64,000 bases of DNA from Sisyra terminalis (Eukaryota; Arthropoda; Insecta; Neuroptera; Sisyridae): NCBI GenBank assembly GCA_958496175.1, contig OY292274.1:52090630-52154629 (forward strand). The letters are read 5' to 3'. The notes under the pieces are model-generated. The model had not been told where the DNA came from. It saw only the letters and a program-made list of their open reading frames with translations, and made no database searches. Shown here in pieces: positions 11,945-23,352 of this stretch; position 1 is the first letter of the stretch; each line of letters opens with the position of its first letter. The position numbers and the translations under genes were made by a program.

Positions 11945-12078
11945 AATTAATGGATAATAATATATTCAATTTAAAAAATTACTTTATTACGACGCGTTTC
12001 GACAGTTTTTGACTGTCATCATCAGGTAATAATAATAATTGAATCTCAAAGACTTATATATATTATTATCCATTAATT
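11945..12078. mobile_element. 134-bp palindromic MITE carrying a hammerhead-like module
   Basis: The inverted ends are aattaatggataataatata and its mirror image at 12058-12078. The middle carries, on the minus strand, a nearly complete hammerhead-like fold (11984-12030). It is non-coding. Confidence 0.7.
11984..12030 (-). ncRNA. Hammerhead-ribozyme-like motif
   Basis: Read on the minus strand: stem I ttattac, CTGATGA, one extra T, stem II gacagt/actgtc with loop caaaa, GAAA, a 2-bp stem III closed by a 2-nt loop (AC-gc-GT), and the C that would be the cleavage site at 11991. Then comes gtaataa, which pairs perfectly with the first strand of stem I (7 bp). Very short stem III hammerheads are known from retroelements such as Penelope-like elements. 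The extra T before stem II is the only break from the core consensus. Confidence 0.55.
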
Positions 12079-13129
12079 AAACATCTTTTTAATTATGGCA
12101 AGCTGAATTGTTTAATATTTAATTGAAAGCTCGTTTACTGATATTTAAGCTCCGATTCTGCGCAGTATGCTGTCTTTGTAGGACAATACCGTCTGCGATA
12201 TTTGTGGATGATGATTCCATACGTGAATATTATTTCTAAGGGCTATTTTTCTGTTGTGATCACCTCTTTAGCTACTTTTTTCTTCAGTAAATTCCACATA
12301 TTTTCAATGGGTTTCAAATCAATACATTATTTTAAAGTAGAGTAATAGGGATAAAATCAAGGTTTTACCCTTATCCAGAAAATATATTTCTTAAAAATCA
12401 ATACAACTTTTAGTAATGTAAAAAGTAAACAATATTAAATTTAATTTAGTAGAATATGTATATTTTGGATAAAATCTTAAGTACTTCTAATATTATGGCC
12501 AAGGACCGTAAAAAACATATGTTTCATATTTGTTATGTACACTTTGATGGGTACCTAAATCGGGGCAAACAACTATGTTATTCAAAAAATTGAACAGGAT
12601 TATAACTAGGGAAAACACTGGAATCTTTGATTTATATTCAATAACTAAAATTTCATAAGTTTTATTGAAGCAGTTTAGAGATTTTCAAATTAAATTATTA
12701 TATACATACGTACCTACCTAAATAGGATATTGCAATTTTTACAAAGAAGTACTTTCAAATTTTTGTTAATCATTATTTTTTCTCTGAAATTTCACTCCAT
12801 TTATAGAATATGATTGAGTAAAATAGAAAGAAATCCTTTCCAATATGTCTTACTCAATTTCATCCAACTTTTCTTAATGACATTTTTGCTTCGGAAAGAA
12901 TATTATCGTTAAAAATATCTTAGCGTTTTATTATAGTAGTAAGTATTTAATTAAGATTATTACACATGATGTATTGCTCGCGCCATTTGCATATCAAGAA
13001 AAAAATTTCACACCGTCAGTGATTTTTCATTTTGTTTTGGTATCGAGTTATCAATGCTGGATATTATTCAGAAGTTTGCGATCGCGTAATCTTATTTTAG
13101 TAAGCAGATGGCATTGACATGGGAGAAAA
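12079..13129. other. AT-rich DNA, nothing recognised
   Basis: No supported gene or repeat was seen. Confidence 0.5.
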
Positions 13130-13400
13130 TGATCATCATCAGCTTCATCAGCAGCCGGGGCTGAAATAGCGGCGACAGTGGCAATAGTAACAATAACACA
13201 TTCACATAACAAAATCCACAAGAACTCCACGACTCCGAATCCGTTGAGAGATGTAAATATGTATTATACTTTGCAGTATCCCCCCAACCGCTTTCTTAGC
13301 CTTTCCAGAACTGGCGACACCGCCAACACAGTCTCGCATATGTCTTTATATAAAAAGAATAACACTGACGCCGTTTAAAAACAATTTTTTTCGTCTCTTT
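13130..13400. other. GC-richer island of unknown role
   Basis: The stretch holds catcatcagcttcatcagca, ggggctgaaatagcggcg and later ccccccaaccgctttc. Its composition differs from the AT-rich flanks, as at the candidate exon near 8.2 kb. A short frame starting MGENDHHQLHQQPGLK stops at once, and no splice donor fits it. It could be an untranslated leader exon or a regulatory element. Confidence 0.3.
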
Positions 13401-13748
13401 GTTGTGATTACTGCCGCCCAGAATAGATTTCACTGTAACGGCAATAAAAATGAAAAGTTCACAAAAAGTCACAAATTTTAAACGGTTGTGCACTGTTCGT
13501 CACATATCCGATTGAAAAAAAATATAATCAAGTATAAAATCATATGCTAAAACTTAAACCAGGATTATTGAAGAATCTTCAACCTTTTAATCTCATTTAC
13601 TAAAAATATTTTTCCTAATCATTAAATTGAGAACTTTGGTATGTTATAAGGGAAGAAAAGAAACTAATATTCGTACATTTACATAGCTAAATACTCCCGA
13701 ATTTAAGAATTTAAGCTTTTATTTTTATTATTTAATATTACTTTTAAT

Positions 13749-13908
13749 CCCGAGTGGTCAAGGTGGCCGCTCAAAAACTAGTAGGTATTAGCTTCGAATC
13801 TCGTATCGAGCAAATTCACGAAATTTATCAACTTACCATTTTATAGTAACCCTAGAGTTGCTAAAGACTTTCGTAGTTACTAAACGATGGTAAATAGCAG
13901 TAAAAATA
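13749..13908 (+). mobile_element. tRNA-derived SINE copy
   Basis: Box A area: ccgagtggtcaaggtgg (13750-13766). Box B area: gcttcgaatctcgtatc (13791-13807). The family body follows with taaccctagagttgctaaag, then tagttac and an A-rich end. This copy keeps both promoter boxes best among the plus-strand copies. Confidence 0.7.
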
Positions 13909-13983
13909 ACTTTTCTTAAGTGAAATATCCATCCCTGCAATCCTTCTTTTCTACCGTTTTGAAAATTTCTTATAATATAGATA

Positions 13984-14470
13984 CCGTAATCTCCTGCTTT
14001 ACGGATAGGATGCGTTCTTCATAAACAATCCGTAAATTTAAAATCCGTTAAACGAAACCGCTATTAATGAGAACCTATTAGAAAGTGAAAGATGCGTTCC
14101 AGCTAGAAAAATACCCCTAAAGATCCCAATTTTACTATAGATTCGCACTAAATATAGAGTGTAAATAAATTAACATTGCATTATATCGCAAATTATCAAA
14201 TATTAATTCGTAAGAACGTTTGATAATTATTTTAGGATTCCCCGTATAACAAAACCAAGTATAAACTGTAATTTATGTACCAAAAATATTTTTTATTTTT
14301 CATTTTTGGGATTCCTCACAAAAAAATATAAGCAAAATAGATAAAAATATACTTATATTGTCCGTAATTGCGAATATTTCATCTGTATACCGAAATTTTA
14401 ATACTTAATTAACGATATCCGTAATATCGAATTTCCATTAAGCGAGCGTCCGTAAAGCGGGGGATTATTG
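13984..14470. mobile_element. pogo/Tigger-like non-autonomous element
   Basis: The left end ccgtaatctcctgctttacg and the inverted right end caataatcccccgctttacg share about 17 of 22 bases. TA lies at both borders (13982-13983 and 14471-14472). Internal copies of ccgta and ccgtta recur along both halves. No transposase frame is left. Confidence 0.6.
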
Positions 14471-14863
14471 TATCGGATCTTTTGGTCTTATATTGTACAA
14501 AAAATCGAAATAAATTTCCCAAATATAAATTGAAAACAGATTTTCAATAATTCTACATTCTTGCACTAAAATTTAGAATATCAATGTCAAAATTAAACCA
14601 ATATTTAACTAAATTTAGTTTATAGCTTCAGGAAAACCAGTAAAGTCAGGGAACTTGACAATAAGTTTTGAAAGTATTTAATTTCTTCATAATTTGATAA
14701 TATATTTCATTATATTGGAAAAGATGTAGACCTTATCGTTAATAAACATATTATGTTAAAAACCCATACCTTGAATAGTAAGATCATAAGAATATAGATA
14801 TGCATGCAAAAAAAATGTTTGAATTTATTTATTCTTTTTAACAAAATTGATCAGTCTCTAGTC

Positions 14864-15092
14864 CACTGGTTCAATCTGGGTTCAATCGAACCCCAGGAGT
14901 TCGGTGAGTCAATCTCGTGGATTCGTTGGGTTCCTAATGGTTTTGTTCATTTTGTACACCTATGTGTAAATATATACCTATGTTTTGAGTTTGAAAAAAA
15001 TCATATTTTCCTTTTCCAATTAAGAAAGGTTCGGTGAATGCCCGTATGAAATTGGCGGAGGTCAGTACCTTCAACAAGGTTAAGAGCCACTG
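14864..15092. mobile_element. hAT MITE with 8-bp target duplication
   Basis: The left end is cactggttcaatctggg and the inverted right end is cagtggctcttaaccttg, the pattern of many hAT elements. The target duplication is ctctagtc (14856-14863) and ctctagcc (15093-15100). The short plus-strand reading frame through this interval is a by-product of the element. Confidence 0.7.
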
Positions 15093-15100
15093 CTCTAGCC

Positions 15101-17783
15101 GATATGTTTTTTTAGAAACAAGATCAAGGAAAAAAGCAATTGTTGGTCTGGAAAGTCACGGAGTTTGTGCTTAAGAAAATATTGGATATTCTGGTTTAGT
15201 TTTAGAAAATCATAATTAACATGAGAAAAATTCAACAGGATTCAATATGTTTTACTTGGACTATAATTCCTAATACAATTTTCCAGCGATGGAAGCTTGT
15301 TCATCCCTTTATGATATGTACGTCCATGTGCAACATTTATTGTTTCACATATTAAGGAAGGCAATCTTTAATAATATTATTTTATTTTAGTTTCACTTTA
15401 CTTCTGCCACAAATTTCTATCGAATTTGCGAAAATGTCGCTAGAATATCATTTTTTATTCGCTAAAGTATTAGAAGATGGACTATTGTATCTATGCTCCC
15501 TCGTTTATTGAACGAAATGAAAAAGTAATCTAGTTTTAGCGAAGCTATCGAATTACTTATAAATCGTATAGCATTATATTACTGTGATGAATAAAAATTT
15601 ATAATCCTTAGGATTCCAAAGTTTAAACTTCCATTTAAATGATGATAAGTACTTTCCCTCCTTTCCAATAAATTGCTATTAAGATATGATAAAATGTTTG
15701 AATGAAACACTTTAGTATTTGAATAATTTGATGCACTTTGATATGATTAATGAGTTGTGAACTGATATTTTAATAAGGAATAGATATTTTAAATTTCACA
15801 AAATGTTTTTTTCATAAACCCCAAAATAACCATAAAAATATAATGCGGTAGGTAGAGGCTGTTACTATTTATTTATTCATATTTAGACGCAACCTTAAAA
15901 CGATCTTTTTCTATCTTTCAAAGAACATTATTTATCGACTTATTTATATATTTTTAAGAAAACAAATTTCTTGGAAAAATGATTTCATATTAATTTAGCG
16001 ATTATTTTGATCTCCACCGGAGAAAAAGTGGTTATCATCTTAAGAATTCTAGCAATTTGTCGTTATAATATTAAATCAATATCATAAATTTGTAGTGAGA
16101 ATGTTTTAGTCACGGAAAATCATTTGTCGTTTTATTTTGGACGTGCTAAATATTGGCACGGTTCCTTTATGAAATCGACCACTAGTTTGAAGAGAATTAA
16201 CATATTATAAAGCTTTAGACTACTAGTGTTCATTATTTTTTTTGGTAGATAAAAAAATTTTTACGAACTGTATTCATAAATTATATATTACGTGTAGAAG
16301 ATAAGTTAGCTATGTGAAAGGGAAAGGTTCATTAACTTTGTGACGTCATAGTTAACGTAAACACTTTTCCTTGATTATGAGTAAAAAAATTTTTTCATTA
16401 TTAAGTGAACTATAAATATGTTAGTCGTGGTTTTACTCGTAATTCAAGAATTAGGACAGCAAGAAGGTTACAAAGTTTGACGTAATTTCTAGACGACTCC
16501 TGCTAATCAATTACCTTGGATTAAAAGCCACTCATGTATCCTAAGATTTAAAGAGAAAAGTAAAACGATGATCTAATTTGTTTTTTTGTTTTAAATTTAG
16601 TTTTCCTAGAAGTATAAATTTTCTTACAGATTACATTAGAATGACATATACGAAACGAAATTTCCAACTTACTAATATATGACGACGCAGTTTTCTATTT
16701 TCTTCAAAATTAATTAAATTTTCATATTTTGTGTATATTTTCAATGTGTATCCTTGATTAATAATAATTATTTACGTCGCATGACTCAATTCATTTATTA
16801 CAACGTGTTTTAACAGTCATTCTTGAGGTCAAAACCAGACTTTTCTATAAAAGTTTATTTTAAAACCCACCCCCTTTAAGTTTAAGCAACATCACGTAGT
16901 TCAAAAAAAAAAAATGATTATGCTGATTTATCATAACAACAGTTGCTGATTATATCGTTCGAAAAATTGCATTTTCATTCATTTTCAAATACTCTAATCA
17001 CTTTTAAATTCATTTTTTTAAATCCAAAATAAAAAAAAATGTATAACCCTTTCTCCTAAATCTTTTGCATTCAAAACAAAATAATCTAATCTCTATAAAA
17101 ACATAATTTTCTTATGTTTATCTCATTTGAGCATAGATAAAAGAAAATTAGCATTCATAAATATTTTTTCGGATATAACTGGCTTTGCAACTGGTGCAAG
17201 TAGGTGACATAATTATAAAAATAGGTATAATTGTAGTGATTGTAACTTAAAGTAGGTGCATTTAAGAACACATGCTTAGTTAAAGAGTCCTTTATTTTAG
17301 TTACTTTTTTAATTTGTTCGATTTCATCCTAAAGTATATTGCTATTAAAGTACAAAAAATTATAATTATAGCTTTTCCTTATAACGTTGACAGGTACCAC
17401 CGAGCGATTGAAATTTTTTGTACCAAATACATTTTTTTTTTGATGATTATTCAGCTATTTATTCTTTTACTTAAAACTTGAAAATGTCAATGATTCATAT
17501 GAAATACTTAAAAAATATTTTTGAAGAACCTTGAGAGAATTTGTCTTTAGTACTATGAAAATGATGAATTTATAAATTTAAAGGATATAATCTTTAAGTT
17601 TGTTTTCAAAAGTTTTCTTTTTTTAAATTGCATATGAAGTAGGGAACACTAATCTTTTACCTGATTTACACAATAAGAAGTAAAAGTCGAAAATACAATG
17701 TAATTATGCCATTTGTGTATGCATTTTCATCACTCGGTGACACTTGTTATTGATATATGAAACGCCCAAAACTATAATTTTCA
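15101..17783. other. AT-rich DNA with one decayed hammerhead-like module
   Basis: At 16790-16840, minus strand, a sequence containing acacgttgtaataaatgaa resembles the 12.0-kb hammerhead-like repeat but has lost the core boxes. Nothing else was recognised. Confidence 0.4.
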
Positions 17784-18481
17784 TAAGGGGTTCTCCCGTG
17801 TAGCGGCTTGATTTTTAAGCATTTTTTGGGATTTTTTTTTTGGAAAACAAATAAAAATATAGAACTTGTTAATTTTTATCATTTGTTTATATTTATTTTA
17901 AGCGTATATAAATAAAATTTTTAGTCAAAAATCTCCTGTAAAACGTTAGTTATATCGTTCCCAAGACACCTAGAACGAAAAAATGGACACTCAATTCTTC
18001 CAAAATTTCAGCTAATTGGTTTATTTCAAATTAAAAATAAAACGGCGTTTTAATCTGTAAGCTTAAAAGCATAGAATGAACTAGACACATTGCAAATATG
18101 GAAAATTGGATTGTTGGTAGACTTCTGAAGAAAAATCTTTTATCTTTATTTATCTTTTCACGTTTTTTTTTTAAATATATTTTTGGTATAAATAAATATA
18201 AATATTCGGATATTTTGGATGATATTAGTTCCTTCCGTGTGAATACATGTGCCGAATTAGCCTTATAAAGTGGAAATAAGTCGGTCAAACTGTTCTCGAG
18301 ATATGATGGAAGCCCAAAAAAATGTTTAAGGTTTCGAATATGGTTAAAATTATAACAACTTCTGTATCTGTGATGACGATTGTATCATTATAACGATTGA
18401 ACACCATATTCTAGACATTATAAGGAAGCGATTTATGCAAAACCGATTTTATAACCCATCATACGGGAAAACCCCCTTAAT
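17784..18481. mobile_element. Relic of a DNA transposon with aaggggttctcccgt ends
   Basis: The left end aaggggttctcccgtgtag and the inverted right end ttaagggggttttcccgtat are related. The 0.7-kb inside shows no transposase. Superfamily unknown. Confidence 0.5.
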
Positions 18482-20144
18482 GTAAAACTACATGTTTTAG
18501 ATGAAACAAATTTGGATATCATCAAAATAAGAACCATTCCAATATGTGTTGAGTTTTGAATCAATCTGTATCAAGTAATATTACTCAAATATTATATAAT
18601 ATTCTTAATTGTTGAAATGAATAAATATCGCATATCAACTTTTTGTTATTAATGTTTGCCTAATTGCTAACTAAATAACAATTAAATCAAATTTTGTATA
18701 CACATATTGGTGATTGCTTAAGTTGAGACTTTGTATTCATTGAATATTTTTAAGTAAAGCATTTATTTTGTTATGGCTATTTATAATATTTTACATTGAA
18801 ATTATTTTGATAAGGCAGAGGACGTATAATTCATTATAATTATTTTGTAGCGTAGTGGTCAGGAAGGAAGTAAATATTTTTTAAAGATTAACCAATGACA
18901 TCACTAAAGAATAATTCTTTCAAAATTAATACAGTTATGTGCAAATATTGTGCTGTGTTTTCAATTAGATAAATTAAAATTATACTTTTTAATTGAAGCC
19001 AATAAAAATAAATGAGACAAAGGCGCCATAATAGAACGCTTGATTGCGAATGAACATATAACAAGACAATAGTTGTTCGCATGATAAATACAGTCGAGAT
19101 AAAACAAATATTAATCTTCCTTTTTGATTTGAACCAGAAAAAGAGAAATATTTACCATCGATTTGGCGGTAAATTGTCTTCAAAGTTAATTTTGAATAAA
19201 AACTAGTTTCAGTTTTAATGGACAACATGTCCCAGATTCTTCTCATCCAGATTTGTTTTCATGTCTTCGCTATTTGATGCGACTTTTTATCGAAAATAAA
19301 TCGACAAGACAAACGAAAAGATAATAGCTAAGAGGCAAAGTCAAGTTAAGATTGCATTTTGATTTTTTTTTTTGCTTGAACATTTTTTTTCCGTTGTATT
19401 CTTGTTGATCGTTGATTACTACTTTTACCAGGGAAAATTTTAATCTTACTTGTACATTTTTGTATGGGTAATGAGATAATCTGTGCAATTTTACGTCACC
19501 ACAGGCGTATTATAGATTTAAGCGCTTAAATAGATATTTCCTCAATTCATTGAATTTGCTCATCCATTTGTATATTTTATAACAAGCAACTAAAGCGACG
19601 GATAAAAAGTAAAAGAAAAAAAGATACATGCGTGCTATTAACAGGTGCAAAATCTGAGCGACCTATTTGCAAAAGTGGAAAAAAATTCACCTGCCGTTTA
19701 CATATAACTACAATATAAAAAAAACCTTTTTTTTCAAAATCAATTCATTCTACTACAGATTAATTATTGCAATTATCGACGGTTGTAATTACAAACAAGT
19801 TACGAAGTTGTAAAATCATAAAAAGGAAAGCATAATACTAATTTTTGCTTTCAAAAAGAATGAAATGACAATAATTTTCTGTTTACTTAATTTATTTTTA
19901 AGTTCATTGATTTTTTTATCTTCTTGAAAATTAAGAAAAAAAAAATCTGCAAAATGCAGGTGCAGTTCAAAAAGCATTATAGTGCGCAAATAGTTATTGA
20001 CACCTGGTGTTATTTAAATCAGAATAATGTAGTGTGTAACAAACCACTCGTATATTTATTTAAAACTTAGATTTTAATCTTTTGATGGATTACTAATTTA
20101 GTTTATTGATAATGTATTGGCTCAGCCGGAATGGTTTTATTATA
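18482..20144. other. AT-rich DNA, nothing recognised
   Basis: Short minus-strand frames at 18.9-19.5 kb have no family resemblance and no splice context. No repeat stood out. Confidence 0.5.
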
Positions 20145-21131
20145 TTGGGGGGATCAAAAAGTATCGTCGTTTTTGAACCTATAGCCATTCAATTGTCATT
20201 TATCTGCTATATATTATCTGCTTATAAGTTATTTCAGTTATTTCAAAGTGGTATTAAAGATATTTTATGTTTAGAATGACTTGTTAACTCATAGAAAATT
20301 ACAAAATATATTTTATTCTGAATTCTATATTGAAATGATAAGACCAAATATCCAAATGAATACAAACTCGGTATTGTATGCTCTTCGAGTTTCACAAGGT
20401 AGCAACCCTAAGTTGTTATTAAAAACATTTTCAATCTTTTTCTAAGTGCATTAGATGTTTATTAATGTTAAATGAGTTTTTTTAAGTTCAAAATCGATAA
20501 TTTTCAGTTCTTCAGCTGGTCTTAAAGAAGAATAATAAAAAATGTAAACAATAAGATATTAAGAGTCAGACTATCGAAGAGTTGTCAAATATTCCTTATC
20601 TTTATAATAATATTTCTTATAGTGATATTCCTTATCATTATAATATTATTCTTTATTATTATAATAATATTCCTTATAGTAATATTCCTTATCATTATAA
20701 TAATATTCCTTATCTTGGTCAACCAAGAGAAAACTATGCTAAATTCTATGATGTAACCCAGTAGGTAATGCAAGACTCTTTCGCAGAAGAAAATCTCTGG
20801 AAAAAAATCAATAAATTAAAGCAGGGGGTAATATTGCACTACCCTTTATAATCTTTCAAAGTTATTTCATCAGATTTCTATTTATTTCAGTTGCTACAAC
20901 ATTTACTTAGTGGTAAAAAATTGAAAATTTAAATGAAGTTAAAAATTCAATTTTTATATATTTTCCTTAGTAATCAATTGCCTTTTACTAATTTGCCACT
21001 AAAAATTTGCACACTAGATATCAAAAGGTTGTTAATATTGAGGCTAATTATGTCATTGATTTAAAATCAAAACTTGTTTCAAAATTAAACTTTATATTAA
21101 CAAAAACAACATTACTTTCCGGTCCCGTTAA
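20145..21131 (+). mobile_element. mariner-like element, copy 1 (broken)
   Basis: The ends ttggggggatcaaaaagtat and, inverted, ttaacgggaccggaaagtaa are related to those of the copy at 52780-53696, and the two insides align along most of their length. Traces of mariner transposase remain: near the left, NTNSVLYALRVSQGSN recalls the first helix region (LLYEFRxG). Near the right, a frame with an FxSLQQHLSGK-like string recalls the SDYHLFRSLQxxLxGK part. The middle catalytic region is deleted or unreadable. A short tandem repeat has grown inside it (20590-20713). Confidence 0.75.
20590..20713 (+). repeat. Short tandem repeat of 21- and 15-bp units inside mariner
   Basis: Units built from attccttatcattataataat (21 bp) and attccttatagtaat (15 bp) alternate. 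The sister mariner at 52780-53696 has a single aatattcctaatc at the equivalent place, so the array expanded after insertion. Both unit sizes are multiples of three, which leaves open frames on both strands that are artefacts. Confidence 0.85.
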
Positions 21132-22305
21132 TATATTATTCGTTTTATTTGCTTTCTAAATTTTCTTTTCTGGTTTAATTTTCATTTTTCGTTATAAAAC
21201 TAATTGTATATTTAACTAATTCAAGGAGCTTACGATGCTGCACGCTGAAATTGATGCAAAACTTTGCATGATTTTATTTTTTTTACACCAGTTTCATTTT
21301 CTAAGCAATTTTTTCATTACTTCTTTATACTTAGACTTAGTTATAAGGTTGACGTCAATTTTTATAGTGAGGTATAAAGCAACGAAATAAAAAACCATTA
21401 AAAATATTTGTTTTTCAAAGGAGTTTTACAAGGATTATCTTCATTTTAAAAACTTTTTATCGTTTGACATTTTTTTTATATATAATTTTACAGTCATTGA
21501 CATTAAAAGTTTTGATGGTTTTTAATTTAAATAATAAAATGTTAAGGACCAAGTCATACACTTCATATACTTTAAAACTGAAAATTAATTTTAGTAAAAA
21601 TATTCCTTGACACATTTTTAAGTTTTTATAATATAAGTTGATTAGCAGTTGTATTAATCATAGTATAAATCATAGTTTAACCTTTGTATAATGTTGATAC
21701 ATACTCGAATGTGTTTATTGCGAAAATTATGTTTTTATTGGTTCAATTGGAAACTCATCAACTTAAGTAGGTGGACAGATTATCCAAAAAACACTTTTTA
21801 CAGGCTTTAATATTTTGTAGTTCAAATTATTTTAGCCGATTAATAATAGATCAAAACAATTTGTAAATTTATATTTCGATTTTCTGAATTTGCGAAATCT
21901 AGTCCTAATTCCTTAAGACTTAAAATTGTACATATAATTTATGCTTAATATTCTAAAAAATATAGTTCATATTGTTTAAAAGTCACTCGATATTGCTCAT
22001 TTTATGAAAATTTCCATATTTGATTTTATTATAAGCACATATTTTTATGACAAAACTCATAAAAGATACATTTTTTATGTTAATTGTTTCGTAACGTTTT
22101 TTATAAATCTATTTTAATTCTTATAACAAAATATATACATAGATTATCGTTTATGTAGATTTTTTTTGAAAGGCGTTTTGATCAACTAAATATGTTTCAA
22201 ATTATCAATTTGACCGAATTTTCTTTATTTTTTCTTGATCTTATCGCCGATTTTCTACCTCAGTATGTCTCTACTGACCTACCTTGACCGTGTATATATT
22301 CCTAG
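21132..22305. other. AT-rich DNA, nothing recognised
   Basis: No supported feature until the pyrimidine-poor acceptor-like sequence at 22300-22305. Confidence 0.5.
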
Positions 22306-22440
22306 GGTCGATAACCGAGCTAGACGCGGTTGCAGCTGTTTATCAGGAATTGTCTGGAAAAGCGTCGTTGGTGTCGTCACCTCATTCGCGCAAGCCGATT
22401 GATTCTATATGTGGAAAACTTCGATTTGACCGGATATCCT
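22306..22440 (+). CDS. Candidate upstream exon, end uncertain
   Basis: After ttcctag the sequence turns GC-richer and stays open in one frame (ITELDAVAAVYQELSGKASL, then VSSPHSRKPIDSICGK). The start needs one base from the previous exon (phase 1), which the ATG frame ending at 8279 would supply. No good GT donor was found in the phase needed to reach 23148, so the 3' border is unknown. This may be an alternative exon, a relic, or an exon spliced to something outside view. Confidence 0.35.
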
Positions 22441-23147
22441 ATATATTAACGTATATTATGATAGCAAAAATATCTTTTATATAATCTATTTTAAAAACAG
22501 AACAATCAATTTTCCACAGAAATAGGGAAAGAACCTCTTTAAAATAAACATATTTACCAGAGATAAAGATTGATAACACTCGAGCGTTGTAGCAAAACAG
22601 TTCTATTTATTCTTGAAATTTTCTCCATAAATAGTAACAGATATAAATATTTTAAATCCTAAAACCGGCTTCTGGATTGGCTTTCACAGTCGAGTGAAAT
22701 ATTCACGTTGTTTCCAGATGTCATTGAAATTCGAAAACATTTCGTTCTGGATCATGGACGTTATTTTTAGAAATTGGCATGATTGAAAAAGGGTGGAAAT
22801 TGTATGTTTCAATATGATTTCCTGAGTCACTAAAAGCACGTTTGTTTTTCTAAAATTTATTCTAAAACCAATGCAGACGACGTGTTTTGCGTTTGATACA
22901 GAACTTTATTGGGAATTAGCATGTCCTGATTAGGAGACGAAATATACGCGAGAACGAAGTTACCAAAAATCGAATGAATAATTTATAACGTATAGAAATC
23001 GAAAGACAATAGAATTACATGTTTAAAAATAAAACCAATAAAAAGCCAAAAGACAGACACATCAAGTTACAAACGATTCTCCCGTACATAAAAATAAAGT
23101 ATCTACTTTGAAATTATGAACAGTTTTTTAATTAAGTATTTTTACAG

Positions 23148-23352
23148 GGTTTGGACTCTGTAAGTTCAACGGGTGAATTAAAGCCACTGAACTCAGAAAT
23201 CAGCGTACCACGAATCGACAGTTATCGATTTTCAATGGCAAATTTAGAAGATTCGCAAGATGTGGATTTGGACGCAATTTTGGGTGAGCTTTGCGCTTTG
23301 GAAATGCAATGCGATCAAGAAATCGATCGATCAAAGCGAGCCTCCCAAAATG
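23148..23352 (+). CDS. pico: MRL gene exon: conserved acidic helix
   Basis: The acceptor tatttttacag precedes 23148 and the donor AATG/gtaatt follows 23352. The exon encodes GLDSVSSTGELKPLNSEISV and then the SYRFSMANLEDSQDVDLDAI segment, a family landmark near the N-terminus. It starts in phase 0 and ends one base into a codon. Confidence 0.9.

Noticed and set aside
13130..13400. Coding exon starting MGENDHHQLHQQPGLK
   Set aside because: The frame stops after 16 codons and there is no GT donor before the stop.
14804..15037. 77-codon plus-strand frame
   Set aside because: It runs through the hAT MITE at 14864-15092 and is explained by it.
20582..20773. Tyr/Asn-rich and Ile/Arg-rich open frames on both strands
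   Set aside because: They are created by the 21/15-bp tandem repeat inside a dead mariner copy.
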